Below, one piece after another: positions 30,385 to 38,783 of a stretch of 40,312 nt of DNA. Every line of letters starts with the position of its first letter. The stretch's first letter is position 1. The DNA is from Nonomuraea cypriaca (lineage in GTDB: Bacteria; Actinomycetota; Actinomycetes; Streptosporangiales; Streptosporangiaceae). Position numbers and translations under genes: made by a program. The stretch is from positions 1-40,312 of the forward strand of contig NZ_JADOGI010000090.1 of NCBI RefSeq assembly GCF_015645445.1. Reading direction: 5' to 3'. The notes under the pieces are model-generated. The model saw only the letters and a program-made list of their open reading frames with translations, made no database searches and was not told where the DNA came from.

Positions 30385-33126
30385 TCAGGCCAGCAGGCCG
30401 CTCCGGCGCCCCGCCGCAGCAGCCTGGGTGCGGGTGGAGACCTCCAGCTTGGCCAGGATGTTGGACACGTGGACGCTCACCGTCTTCTGCGCGATGAACA
30501 GCCGCTCCGCGATCTCCCGGTTGGTCAGCCCCTCGGCGACCAGCCGCAGCACCTCGACCTCCCGGGCCGTCAACCCCCCGTCGCCCGACCCGCCGCCGCC
30601 GAACCTGGCCCGCCGCCCGAACTCCAGCAACGCGTTCTCCAGCGGCACCGCCCGCAGCTTGCCCGCCGCCTGCCTGGCCAGGTCCCACTCCGCCAACGCC
30701 GCCTCCCGGTCACCGGCCGCGAGCAGGGTCTCGGCCAGCCGCCACCGGGCCCGCGCCGTCTCGTAGACGAACCCGAAGTCGAACGCGGCCACCACCTTTC
30801 GCCACAGCTCCACGTCGAGCCGCCCGTGGACGCGATGCCACTCGGCCTCCACCCGCGCCGCCCAGGCCAGCCCCTCGGGCCCGAGATGGCCGCGCTCCCC
30901 GGTCGGGCCGGATTCGACGGCGAAGCGCGCGCGGGCCAGCAGGTCGTCGGCGCCCTCCGTGGTGCCGAGATCGGCCAGCGCCCACAGGCCGACGGCGGCC
31001 AGCCGCAGGACGCCCGGGTCGCCAGGCACCATCGGCGCCATCACCGCGCGAACGTGCTCCAGCGCCGTCGCCGGGTCGCCGCGCCAGAGCGCGTGCTCGG
31101 CGGCCAGACCCCTGGACATGTACGCGGCCAGCTCGTCGGACCAGAACGGCCGCAGCCAGCCGAGCCGGTCGTCGACGGCAGGCAACCCCCTGGCCACCTC
31201 GATGAACAGCGCGAACGACGACAGGATCGCCTCGGGCAGCCTGCCCACCCGCGCGCCGAACCCCGCGGCCACCGCCTCCGCCTGATCCCACTCGCCCGCC
31301 ACGTAGTGGATGAGGAAGCGCAGGAACCGCAGGTCGGTGCCGTAGGTGCTCCATCTGAGCCCGGTCTCGGACGCCATCTGGATGCCGTCGTCGGCCATCT
31401 CGGCCGCGTGGCCGAGCACGCCCTGCTCGTAGTGGATGCGGGCGTGGTGGAAGCGGGCGCGCAGGTCCATGGCCAGGTCGCCGGTGCGCCCGGTGGACGC
31501 CGTCTCGACCAGCTCGTGCGCCCGGTCCAGGTCGCCGCGGTGCTCGAGATAGGTGGCAAGCGTGAGCAGCGCGCCGACCTCGGCGTCCCTGGCCCCGGCC
31601 GCGCGGGCGGTCTCCAGCGCCCGGGTGGTGAGCGCCTCCACCTCACGGTGCCTGGCGCTCCAGAGCAGCGTCCGGGCATACGTGGCCAGCGCACGGGCCA
31701 GCGCGGCCGGGTCCGCCGCGCTCTCGACGGCCTCCTCCGCCGCCGCGATGGCCCCGGGCTGGTCGTCGGCCTCGTAGCGGTAGTAGGCGAGCCGTTCGCT
31801 GACCTCGGACGTCTGTGGCAGCGCCCGGAGCTGGACGATCGCGCGGTGGTTGTCACCGCTGTCTGCCGCCATGACCGCGCTGCGGAACGCCAGCTCGGCG
31901 CGGCTCTCCCCGGCCAGCTCGGCCGCGCCTTCCACCCGGTCCCAGAGGCCGAGCGCCTGGTCGTAGTGACGGTGCGCCTCGGCGGGGGCGCCGAGCCGCT
32001 CGGCCAGCCGGCCGGCCTGCGCCGAGGCGGCCAGCGCGCCCGCCAGGTCGTGGCCGGCGAGGTAGTGGTGCGCCAGCTCGGCGGGGGAGGTGAGCAGGCG
32101 TGCGAAGGCCATGTGGAGCCGGGTGCGCTCGCCGGGCAGCAGATCGGTGTAGACCGCCTCCTGCAGGAGCGCGTGGCGGAAGGCGTAGCCGTAGCCGTCG
32201 ACCCTGAGCAGCCCGCGCGAGACGATCTCCCTGACCGCGTCCTCGAACTCGGCCATGGGCAGCCCGGAGACCTCCCGCAGCAGCTCGTCCTCCACCCGCC
32301 GGCCGGCCACGGCGGCGGCCCGCAGCACGAGCTGGCCTGGCTCGGAGAGCACCTCGACCCTGGACATCAGCAGGCTGGCCAGCCCGTCGGGCAGGCTGTC
32401 GCCCTCCGCCACGGCCGCGAACAGCTCCTCCGCGTAGAACGGATTGCCGTCGGCCCGGGAGACGATCAGACCGAGCTCCTGAGCCCCGATCTCCCCCAAC
32501 GTGGCCACATAATCCGACATCTCCCCGGACCCCAGCGGCCCCAGCTCGACGCTCACCACGGTCGGCAGCCGCTTCAGCTCGGCCAGCACCGACCGCAGCG
32601 GATGGCGGCGGTGGAGATCGTCGGTGCGGTAGGTGCCGACGACGCAGACCCGCTCGGTCTGCACCATGCGGCTGAGGAAGACCAGCAGGTCACGGGTGGA
32701 GCGATCGGCCCAGTGCAGATCCTCCATCACGAACAGCACCGGCTGCACGTCGGCGAGCAGCCCCAGCAGGGATCCGAACACCCGCTGCTGGGTGAGCCCG
32801 CTCGACGGCGCGCTCTCCGTGCCCGGCAGCAGCTGCCCCAGCATGGGATGGGCCGCCGCGGCCTCGCGCACGACCGGCTCCGCCCCGCGCAGCGCGTCGG
32901 CCAGCGGAAGGTACGGCAACGCGTCGCCGAGCTCGGCACACTGCCCGGCCAGCACGTGGAAGCCGCGTTCTCGGGCCTCTCCGACCAGCTCGGCGACCAG
33001 CCGGGTCTTGCCGATCCCGGCATCACCGCCGACGAGGGCCACCCCGGCCATGCCCGCAGCGGCCGACTCGAGCACACGCGTCAGCCTGGCAAGCTCACCA
33101 GAGCGCCCGACGAGGAGACCCTTCAC
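30385..33126 (-). CDS. LuxR-family regulator with AAA ATPase domain (LAL/MalT-like)
   Basis: About 913 residues. It begins LLVGRSGELARLTRVLESAA, with the Walker A motif GGDAGIGKTRLV and a Walker B-like LFVMEDLHWAD. A long helical repeat (TPR-like) middle follows, then a C-terminal LuxR helix-turn-helix (LTAREVEVLRLVAEGLTNRE then IAERLFIAQKTVSVHVSNIL). These large regulators bind ATP and an inducer; the target is unknown. GTG at 33126 is chosen because MKGLLVGR is the usual family beginning. An ATG at 33195 is in frame but lacks a ribosome-binding site and would intrude toward the divergent LysE gene. Confidence 0.88.
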   Translation of the reverse strand: MKGLLVGRSGELARLTRVLESAAAGMAGVALVGGDAGIGKTRLVAELVGEARERGFHVLAGQCAELGDALPYLPLADALRGAEPVVREAAAAHPMLGQLLPGTESAPSSGLTQQRVFGSLLGLLADVQPVLFVMEDLHWADRSTRDLLVFLSRMVQTERVCVVGTYRTDDLHRRHPLRSVLAELKRLPTVVSVELGPLGSGEMSDYVATLGEIGAQELGLIVSRADGNPFYAEELFAAVAEGDSLPDGLASLLMSRVEVLSEPGQLVLRAAAVAGRRVEDELLREVSGLPMAEFEDAVREIVSRGLLRVDGYGYAFRHALLQEAVYTDLLPGERTRLHMAFARLLTSPAELAHHYLAGHDLAGALAASAQAGRLAERLGAPAEAHRHYDQALGLWDRVEGAAELAGESRAELAFRSAVMAADSGDNHRAIVQLRALPQTSEVSERLAYYRYEADDQPGAIAAAEEAVESAADPAALARALATYARTLLWSARHREVEALTTRALETARAAGARDAEVGALLTLATYLEHRGDLDRAHELVETASTGRTGDLAMDLRARFHHARIHYEQGVLGHAAEMADDGIQMASETGLRWSTYGTDLRFLRFLIHYVAGEWDQAEAVAAGFGARVGRLPEAILSSFALFIEVARGLPAVDDRLGWLRPFWSDELAAYMSRGLAAEHALWRGDPATALEHVRAVMAPMVPGDPGVLRLAAVGLWALADLGTTEGADDLLARARFAVESGPTGERGHLGPEGLAWAARVEAEWHRVHGRLDVELWRKVVAAFDFGFVYETARARWRLAETLLAAGDREAALAEWDLARQAAGKLRAVPLENALLEFGRRARFGGGGSGDGGLTAREVEVLRLVAEGLTNREIAERLFIAQKTVSVHVSNILAKLEVSTRTQAAAAGRRSGLLA

Positions 33127-33228
33127 CCCCGAAACTATGCCACGCCCTTCCGACAGTTCATTGGCCCACAAAACCGGCCCGAGATTGGCCCTCATCGAGA
33201 TACCAAAAGCATTTTACGCTGCTATTTC

Positions 33229-33843
33229 GTGATCTCATCAACGACTTACCTGGTGTTCGTCGGCGCCTCGATGGCCCTGGTGCTCATCCCGGGCCCGAAC
33301 CACCTCTACATCGCCACGAGAGGGATCGCCCAGGGCCCGTCGGCAGGACTGGCGAGCGCGATGGGCGTGGAGATCGGCACGCTGGTGCACATCGCCGCCG
33401 CAGCGGCCGGACTGTCGTACGTGATCTCGCAGTCCGCCACGCTGTTCGCCGTCGTCAAGTGGGCCGGCGTCGCGTACCTGTTCTACCTGGGCGTCCGCGC
33501 GTTCACCGGCGGGGAGGAAGCGGGCGGGACGCCGCCCCCGCAGCCGCTGCGCAAGGTGTTCATGGAGGGCGTCGTGGTCAACGTGCTGAACCCCAAGGTG
33601 GCGCTGTTCTTCCTGGCGTTCCTCCCGCAGTTCGTGGACCCGGACGCCGGCTCGCCCGCCCTCCAGATCGTCCTGTTCGGCCTGACCCTGCTCCTCCTGG
33701 GCCTGATCTCGGACATCGTGTACGCCCTCGCGGCCGGCGCCCTCGGCACCCGACTCCGCCGGCACGCCAGGACCCTGCGCCACCTCAGCGGCGTCGTCTA
33801 CCTGGGCATGGGAGTCGCCACCGCCTTCGCCGGGAGAAAATGA
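33229..33843 (+). CDS. LysE/RhtB-family amino acid exporter
   Basis: 204 residues, about six hydrophobic helices. The start FVGASMALVLIPGPNHLYIA with GIAQGPSAGLASAMGVEIG is the LysE/RhtB signature, and the later EGVVVNVLNPKVALFFLAFLPQF is highly typical. It probably exports an amino acid or derivative. The likely start is the GTG at 33229; no ribosome-binding site is visible, so the mRNA may be leaderless. The same frame is open far upstream, but only as antisense to the LuxR gene. Its stop overlaps the TetR start (ATGA), so the two are coupled. Confidence 0.87.
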   Translation: MISSTTYLVFVGASMALVLIPGPNHLYIATRGIAQGPSAGLASAMGVEIGTLVHIAAAAAGLSYVISQSATLFAVVKWAGVAYLFYLGVRAFTGGEEAGGTPPPQPLRKVFMEGVVVNVLNPKVALFFLAFLPQFVDPDAGSPALQIVLFGLTLLLLGLISDIVYALAAGALGTRLRRHARTLRHLSGVVYLGMGVATAFAGRK

Positions 33844-34388
33844 CCCGTATGGCGCCGAGGAAGCAGCAGGAGATCTTCGATGCGACGTTGCGGCTGGTCG
33901 CGGAGAAGGGCTACGACGGGCTGACCGTCGAAGGGGTGGCCGAGCGCTCGGGCGTCAACAAGACGACGATCTACCGGTGGTGGCCGTCGAAGGCGGCCCT
34001 GCTCGGGGCCGCGCTGGTGGAGGCCGACGTGCTCGGGTTCGAGGCCCCTGACACGGGGAGCCTGCGCGGTGACCTGGTGGCGCTGGTAGCGGGCGTCAGA
34101 CGGCTGCTCACGGAGCCGCCGAGCGCCTCTGTCGCGGTCGCCGCGCTCGGCGCCGCCGTACGCCACCCCGAACTGGACGTCCGTCCCTTCTTCGCCGACC
34201 GTTTCGCCCGCGAACGGGAGATCTTCGACCGCGCGGTGCGCCGGGGCGAGCTGAAGGAGTCCGTCGATCCCATGCTCGTCCTCGACCTGCTGGCCGGGGC
34301 GGTGTGGATGCGGGCGGTCTTCCGCGGCCTGCCCGTGCCGGACGACTTCCCCGCCGAAGCGGTCTCGGCCCTCCTCGACGGCATCTGA
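33840..34388 (+). CDS. TetR-family transcriptional regulator
   Basis: 182 residues. The N-terminal helix-turn-helix (~5-50) reads QQEIFDATLRLVAEKGYDGL then TVEGVAERSGVNKTTIYRWW, the TetR/AcrR signature. The C-terminal all-helical domain (PFFADRFAREREIFDRAVRR, LVLDLLAGAVWMRAVF) fits a ligand-binding, dimerising half. It overlaps the LysE exporter gene by four bases and most likely represses that operon. An alternative ATG lies three codons downstream. Confidence 0.9.
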   Translation: MTRMAPRKQQEIFDATLRLVAEKGYDGLTVEGVAERSGVNKTTIYRWWPSKAALLGAALVEADVLGFEAPDTGSLRGDLVALVAGVRRLLTEPPSASVAVAALGAAVRHPELDVRPFFADRFAREREIFDRAVRRGELKESVDPMLVLDLLAGAVWMRAVFRGLPVPDDFPAEAVSALLDGI

Positions 34389-34400
34389 GCACCACACGAG

Positions 34401-34513
34401 GTCAGACGGCCTCCGACAGGGCGACCGGAATGGCCTCCAAGAGGGCGGCTGGGACGCGGTCGAGCACCGTCAGACGGCCTCCGACAGAGCGGCCGGGATG
34501 CGGTCGAGCACCG
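34401..34513 (-). repeat. Duplicated 3' tail of the TIM-barrel gene
   Basis: GTCAGACGGCCTCCGACAG occurs at 34401-34419 and at 34469-34487, where it contains the stop of the minus-strand gene. GGGA[C/T]GCGGTCGAGCACC also occurs twice (34451-34468 and 34496-34513). On the minus strand, VLDRIPAALSEAV-stop is followed by a second, out-of-frame VLDRVPAALLEAIPVALSEA-type copy with its own stop. Confidence 0.85.
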
Positions 34514-35666
34514 GGTGGGGCGCCAGGCCGTACGCGTAGAAGTCCACCGCGAGCGCCCCCGCCGCCTTCGCCCCGCGCGCCTTGGCCACCAGCCGGTCGG
34601 CGGAGTCGCTGTCGGGATGGCCGGGCCGCAGCACCGCGCGCACCTCCCGGTCCTTTCCCACGGACCGCAGGTAGGCCCCCACGTCGTCGGCCACCCGGGC
34701 CGCGTCACGCGCGTAGGCCAGCACCCCGAAGGCGGGCACGAGATCTCCCAGCGCCACCAGGTCCACGCCGAGTTGCCACGCGTCGTGCGCGGCCAGGCCG
34801 GGCGTGGGCAGGCCGTCGGCGTACCCCTTGACGGCTCCGGTCGAGTCGATGAAGACCAGCTTGGAGCCCTCCTCGGCCACCGCGGACGCCACCTCGGACA
34901 CCAGGGTCGTGACGGTCTCCGACCGCGCCCGCGCGTAGGCGACCACGTCGGGACCGGCGTAGGCGGTCAGGGCCGCGCGGGTCACCTCGCCCTGGGCGGG
35001 CGGATCGCCGTCGAGCACGCTCCCGACGATCCTGGCGCACTCCTCGCGCGCCACCTCGGCGTTCACCCCCAGGTCCGTGGCCCGGCGCAGGCAGTAGTCG
35101 CAGAAGCAGAGCCCGAACAGGTACGCGTCCATCGGCCCGAGCGGCACGAACGAGCGCTCCGGCCTGAGCGGCCTGAAGTGCAGCGACTCGGCGACCACGC
35201 TGTCGACCCCGAGCCTGGCCACCGCCCTGGCCAGCGCGACGGCGTATTCGCGCACGTCGGGGTGGGCGGGGCACAGGTCGGTGAGTGAGCCGCGGTCGCC
35301 GAAGCAGTCGCGTACGGTCACGTCGGGATGCTTCGTGCCGAGCGTGGCGTTGCGCAGGAACACGGTCCATCCGTGCAGTTTCATGGACCGCTTCGCACAC
35401 GCCTCGCGAAGCCCGTCGAGAGCCCCGGAATAGCCGGGGACGGGAGCCAGCCGGAGCCCGGCGAACAGATCGGCCGGCGGCGTGAAGTGCGCCCCGTCGT
35501 GGCGGATGGTCAGCCTGGACAGCCCGTGCGGGGTGACGTCGCGGGAGGCGTGGTGCACGGCGCCGACGGTGATGCCGGTGACGCCGTAGCCGCTGATCCT
35601 GTCGAGCACCCGCTCGACGCCTTCGCCGCGCAGGTCCTCGACGAAGACGTACACCGAACTGTCCAC
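34470..35666 (-). CDS. Unidentified TIM-barrel-like protein with CxCxxC motif
   Basis: 398 residues; family not firmly recognised. The strand/helix alternation (VYVFVEDLRGEGVERVLDRI, KLHGWTVFLRNA, VDSVVAESLHF, LVFIDSTGAVKGYADGLP, GALAVDFYAYGLAP) suggests a TIM barrel reminiscent of glycoside-hydrolase-like barrels. Cys187, Cys189 and Cys192 (GLCFCDYC) with Cys121 and Cys132 could bind a metal. It follows RidA by 10 bases in the D-amino-acid operon, so an enzyme acting on an acylated or glycosylated D-amino-acid compound is possible, but this is speculation. The ATG at 35666 starts MDSSVYVF. Its 3' end is tandemly duplicated. Confidence 0.7.
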   Translation of the reverse strand: MDSSVYVFVEDLRGEGVERVLDRISGYGVTGITVGAVHHASRDVTPHGLSRLTIRHDGAHFTPPADLFAGLRLAPVPGYSGALDGLREACAKRSMKLHGWTVFLRNATLGTKHPDVTVRDCFGDRGSLTDLCPAHPDVREYAVALARAVARLGVDSVVAESLHFRPLRPERSFVPLGPMDAYLFGLCFCDYCLRRATDLGVNAEVAREECARIVGSVLDGDPPAQGEVTRAALTAYAGPDVVAYARARSETVTTLVSEVASAVAEEGSKLVFIDSTGAVKGYADGLPTPGLAAHDAWQLGVDLVALGDLVPAFGVLAYARDAARVADDVGAYLRSVGKDREVRAVLRPGHPDSDSADRLVAKARGAKAAGALAVDFYAYGLAPHPVLDRIPAALSEAV

Positions 35667-35676
35667 AAAGCCGACC

Positions 35677-36057
35677 TTATGCGCTCTTGTGCGCGACGAA
35701 GTCGATCTCCACGAGGATGTCCATCAGCTCGGACCCCACAGTGGTGCGTACGGGGAAGGGCTGGCTGAAGTACGACTTGTAAACCTCGTTGTACGCCGCG
35801 AAGTCCCGCTTGAGGTGCTGCAGGTGGACCGTGGACTTGACCACGTCGTCGAAACCGAGCCCGTGCGCGGCGAGAATGGCGCCGAGGTTGCGCATGACCT
35901 GGTGCGTCTGCGCGGCGACGTCGGTGCCGACGACCTCGCCGGTGTGCGGGTCGAGCGGCCCCATGCCGGAGGTGTAGACGAAGTCGCCCACCACCAGACC
36001 CTGTGAGTACGCGCCGACCGGGGCGGCGCCCTCGCTGGTCTTCAGCTCCTTCTTCAC
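35677..36057 (-). CDS. ridA: RidA-family reactive imine/enamine deaminase
   Basis: 126 residues, normal for RidA (YjgF/UK114). It has VGAYSQGLVVGDFVYTSGM, NLGAILAAHGLGFDDVVKST and PVRTTVGSELMDILVEIDFVA. The conserved Arg104 that binds the substrate carboxylate and the late Glu117 are present. RidA hydrolyses 2-aminoacrylate-type imines released by PLP dehydratases to ketoacids and ammonia. It starts 9 bases after a D-serine/D-threonine-type PLP enzyme, which fits that role directly. Confidence 0.92.
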   Translation of the reverse strand: MKKELKTSEGAAPVGAYSQGLVVGDFVYTSGMGPLDPHTGEVVGTDVAAQTHQVMRNLGAILAAHGLGFDDVVKSTVHLQHLKRDFAAYNEVYKSYFSQPFPVRTTVGSELMDILVEIDFVAHKSA

Positions 36058-36066
36058 GGAATCTCC

Positions 36067-37143
36067 CTAGAAGTTGGTATTGATCGTGCCAACGACACGG
36101 TAATCCCCATCCACCAGGGGCAGCACGCGCCACTTGTCGAACGCCGTACACGGGTGGGAGATCCCGAAGGCCAGCAGATCGCCCGGCCGCAGCCCGTCGG
36201 CGCGCACCACGGTGTGCTGGTCCTGCATCTTCACGATCGTGACCCCGTCGCGCCGCGGGATCGGCAGCCCCTCGTCGTAGGGGGCGTCGCGCTTGCCCAT
36301 GCCCACGATCGCCAGCCCGGGCTCAGGCGTGGACAGCACGTGCGCCCACACCTCCAGCGCCGGACGCAGCTCCCCCTCGATCCGGTTGAACGGCGTGCGC
36401 TCCCGGTAGTAGCCGTCGTCGTGGGTGACGTACGCGCCGCTGCGCAGCAGGATCCTGGCCTGGGTGGCGACGAGCTCGCGCCCGATCACGTCGAACCACT
36501 GACTGCCGCCCACACTCAGGATCGGGCTTCTCACCCGGACGTGCTCGACGGCCTCCTGCAGCCGCGCCAGATAGCTCCTGACCTCGCCGGCGGTCTTCAG
36601 CCCGCCCTCGTAACCGGCGACGCCCGCCAGCTCGACCCCGGGCGACTCCTGCACGTAGGAGGCCAGCTTGACCAGCTCGTCCACGGTGCGGCACCCGGCC
36701 CGCCCACCGGCGTGCCCCAGCTCGGCCAGCACCCGGAACGGCCTGGCCCCGGCGTGCCCGGCCAGGATGTCCACCCCGGCCTCGGAGTCGGCGAAGCTCA
36801 GCAACTCGAACGCGGGATCCCGCGCCAGCTCGGCGGCGGCCCAGGCCAGCCCGGCGGGATCGACGACCTGGTTGGCCACCATGATCCGGCCCGCCCCGAA
36901 CCCCCTGACCACCTCGGCCTGCCGCGGCGTCGCCACGGTCAGCCCCCACGCGCCCGCGTCGAGCTGCCTGGCGGCGATCTCGGCGGACATGTGCGTCTTG
37001 GCGTGCGGCGCCAGCTCCATCCCGTGGTCGCGGGCGAAGGCCGCCATCGTCGCGACGTTGTGCTCCAGCGCCTCCCGACGCACCACCATCAGGGGGAAGC
37101 CGAGCCCTCCCGCGAAGATCGACTGCCCGAGGATCGCCTGCAC
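36067..37143 (-). CDS. D-serine/D-threonine-type PLP enzyme (fold III dehydratase/aldolase)
   Basis: 358 residues. An alanine-racemase-like PLP barrel has Lys49 in PHAKTH, the PLP-binding lysine of D-threonine aldolase and D-serine dehydratase. A C-terminal D-Ser-dehydratase-like domain (~260-358) holds a probable metal pair in GISHPCTAFDKW (His and Cys). It either dehydrates D-serine/D-threonine to ketoacid and ammonia or cleaves 3-hydroxy-D-amino acids. The D-aminoacylase upstream and RidA downstream favour the deaminating reaction. The GTG at 37143 has AAAGGGG six bases upstream; it lies 47 bases after the upstream gene. Confidence 0.85.
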   Translation of the reverse strand: MQAILGQSIFAGGLGFPLMVVRREALEHNVATMAAFARDHGMELAPHAKTHMSAEIAARQLDAGAWGLTVATPRQAEVVRGFGAGRIMVANQVVDPAGLAWAAAELARDPAFELLSFADSEAGVDILAGHAGARPFRVLAELGHAGGRAGCRTVDELVKLASYVQESPGVELAGVAGYEGGLKTAGEVRSYLARLQEAVEHVRVRSPILSVGGSQWFDVIGRELVATQARILLRSGAYVTHDDGYYRERTPFNRIEGELRPALEVWAHVLSTPEPGLAIVGMGKRDAPYDEGLPIPRRDGVTIVKMQDQHTVVRADGLRPGDLLAFGISHPCTAFDKWRVLPLVDGDYRVVGTINTNF

Positions 37144-37190
37144 AGCACCCCTTTCATCCGCGTCCGACCCTATCCCAGACCGCCGGAGGA

Positions 37191-38783
37191 TCAGGGGCGC
37201 AGCGCGCGTCCGGGAGTGGCCCCGGTCAGCTCTCCCCCGGCCAGCACCCGCACGCCCGACACGATCACGTCGTCGACGCCGGTCGCGAACGCGCGCGGAT
37301 CCGGGTACGTCGCCCGGTCCCCCACCGTGGCCGGGTCGAACACCACCAGGTCGGCCGCGAACCCGCCGCGCACCAGCCCCCGGTCCGCAAGTCCGAAGCG
37401 CCGGGCCGGGTGCCCTGCCAGGTGCACCGCGGCCTGCTCCCAGGTCCAGTCGCCCAGCTCCCTGACGTGGCGGCCGAGGAACCTGGCGAACGCCCCGAAT
37501 CCGCGCGGATGGGGATGCCCGCCCACGTAGATGCCGTCGGAGCCGCCGGTCTGGGAGGGGTGGCGCAGCATCCGGCGTACGGACTCGTCGCCTTGCGGGC
37601 CCTCGTCGGGACGGGCGGACACGACGCCCGCCTCCAGCCGCGTCTCCGTCAGGAGGCGGCGGCAGAGGTCGGCGGGCGTCACGCCCGCCCGCTCGGCCGC
37701 CGCGACCATGGTCAGGCCCTCGGTCCACTCCATGCCGGGCGCGTGCGAGACGGTCAGCCGCGGCCAGGTGTCGTCCAGCCCCTTCCACCAGCCGTCCAGC
37801 TCGTCCGAGGCGAGCATCTCGATCGCCCGGCCGGGCTCGGCGCCGGGGACGGACGGCGGCAGCACGACCATCGCCAGGATCGTGTTGCCCCGCAGGTAGG
37901 GGTAGGTGTCGAAGGTGAGGTCCACACCGCCGTCGAGCGCGCGCCCGACCAGCGGCAGCAGCACGTCGGCGGGCCCGTGCAGGTGGGAGACGTGTACGGC
38001 GGCGCCTGAGCGCCCGGCGATGTCCATGACCTCCGCCATGCCCTCGCCGGCCCGCGGGCCGTAGGCGCGCATGTGGGTGACGTACGGGAGGCCGCCGAGC
38101 GGCGCGCACAGGGCGGCCAGCTCCGCGGCGGAGGCGTGGCGGCCCGGCAGGTATTCGAGCCCGCTCGACAGGCCGGCCGCGCCCTCCGACAAGCCCCGCT
38201 CGACGTGCCGCAGCATCGCCGCCAGCTCGTCGCGGGAGGGCTCGGTGGGCGAGGGGCCCATGACGTCGTAGCGGATCGTGCCGTGCGGCAGCAGGTAGGT
38301 CGTGTTGAGCGCCACCGCGCGGTCGTAGCCGTCGAGCAGCTCGCGTACGGTCAGCGGCCCTTCGGAAACGGTCAGCGGCCCGGCGTCGGGCACGGCCGGC
38401 GGCCCCTCGGAAAGCGCCGGGAGCGCCCCGTTGACAGCCGCGAAGTAGCGGGAGGCGTAGGCGACGGTGGCGGCGGAACCTGGCGCGAAGGACAGGCCGT
38501 CCTGCCCGAGCACGAACGTGGTCACCCCCTGCCGCAGCGCCGCCCGCTGCACCACCGGGTCGAACACGGCCGCGTCGCCGTGCGCGTGGCAGTCCACGAA
38601 CCCGGGCGCGACGAACCGTCCCGTCGCGTCGATCACCGTCGCGGCGCCCGCGCCGTCCAGCCTGCCGACCGCCGCGATCCGGTCGCCGCCGATCGCCACG
38701 TCCGCCCGGTACGGCGGGGCGCCCGTCCCGTCGAGCACCCGCCCGCCGCTGATCACCACATCGAAGCCCACCCCAGGATTCAA
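37191..38783 (-). CDS. D-aminoacylase / N-acyl-D-amino-acid deacylase (amidohydrolase)
   Basis: 530 residues of the amidohydrolase superfamily. FDVVISGGRVLDGTG and IDATGRFVAPGFVDCHAHGD carry the HxH metal motif (His66, His68). Later features include HVSHLHGPADV, DTYPYLRGN and the final DLVVFDPATVGDRATYPDPR, which are typical of the D-aminoacylase/dihydroorotase-like group. It releases free D-amino acids from N-acyl forms. Start: a TTG at 38783 overlaps the upstream gene's TGA (TTGA); a GTG at 38771 (giving MGFDVVISGG) is almost as likely. Neither has a clear ribosome-binding site, consistent with coupling. Confidence 0.88.
   Translation of the reverse strand: MNPGVGFDVVISGGRVLDGTGAPPYRADVAIGGDRIAAVGRLDGAGAATVIDATGRFVAPGFVDCHAHGDAAVFDPVVQRAALRQGVTTFVLGQDGLSFAPGSAATVAYASRYFAAVNGALPALSEGPPAVPDAGPLTVSEGPLTVRELLDGYDRAVALNTTYLLPHGTIRYDVMGPSPTEPSRDELAAMLRHVERGLSEGAAGLSSGLEYLPGRHASAAELAALCAPLGGLPYVTHMRAYGPRAGEGMAEVMDIAGRSGAAVHVSHLHGPADVLLPLVGRALDGGVDLTFDTYPYLRGNTILAMVVLPPSVPGAEPGRAIEMLASDELDGWWKGLDDTWPRLTVSHAPGMEWTEGLTMVAAAERAGVTPADLCRRLLTETRLEAGVVSARPDEGPQGDESVRRMLRHPSQTGGSDGIYVGGHPHPRGFGAFARFLGRHVRELGDWTWEQAAVHLAGHPARRFGLADRGLVRGGFAADLVVFDPATVGDRATYPDPRAFATGVDDVIVSGVRVLAGGELTGATPGRALRP

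Noticed and set aside
30469..33228. Very long plus-strand open frame (about 920 codons) before the LysE start
   Set aside because: It is antisense to the LuxR-AAA gene with no recognisable domain. Only the part after 33229 has LysE sequence.
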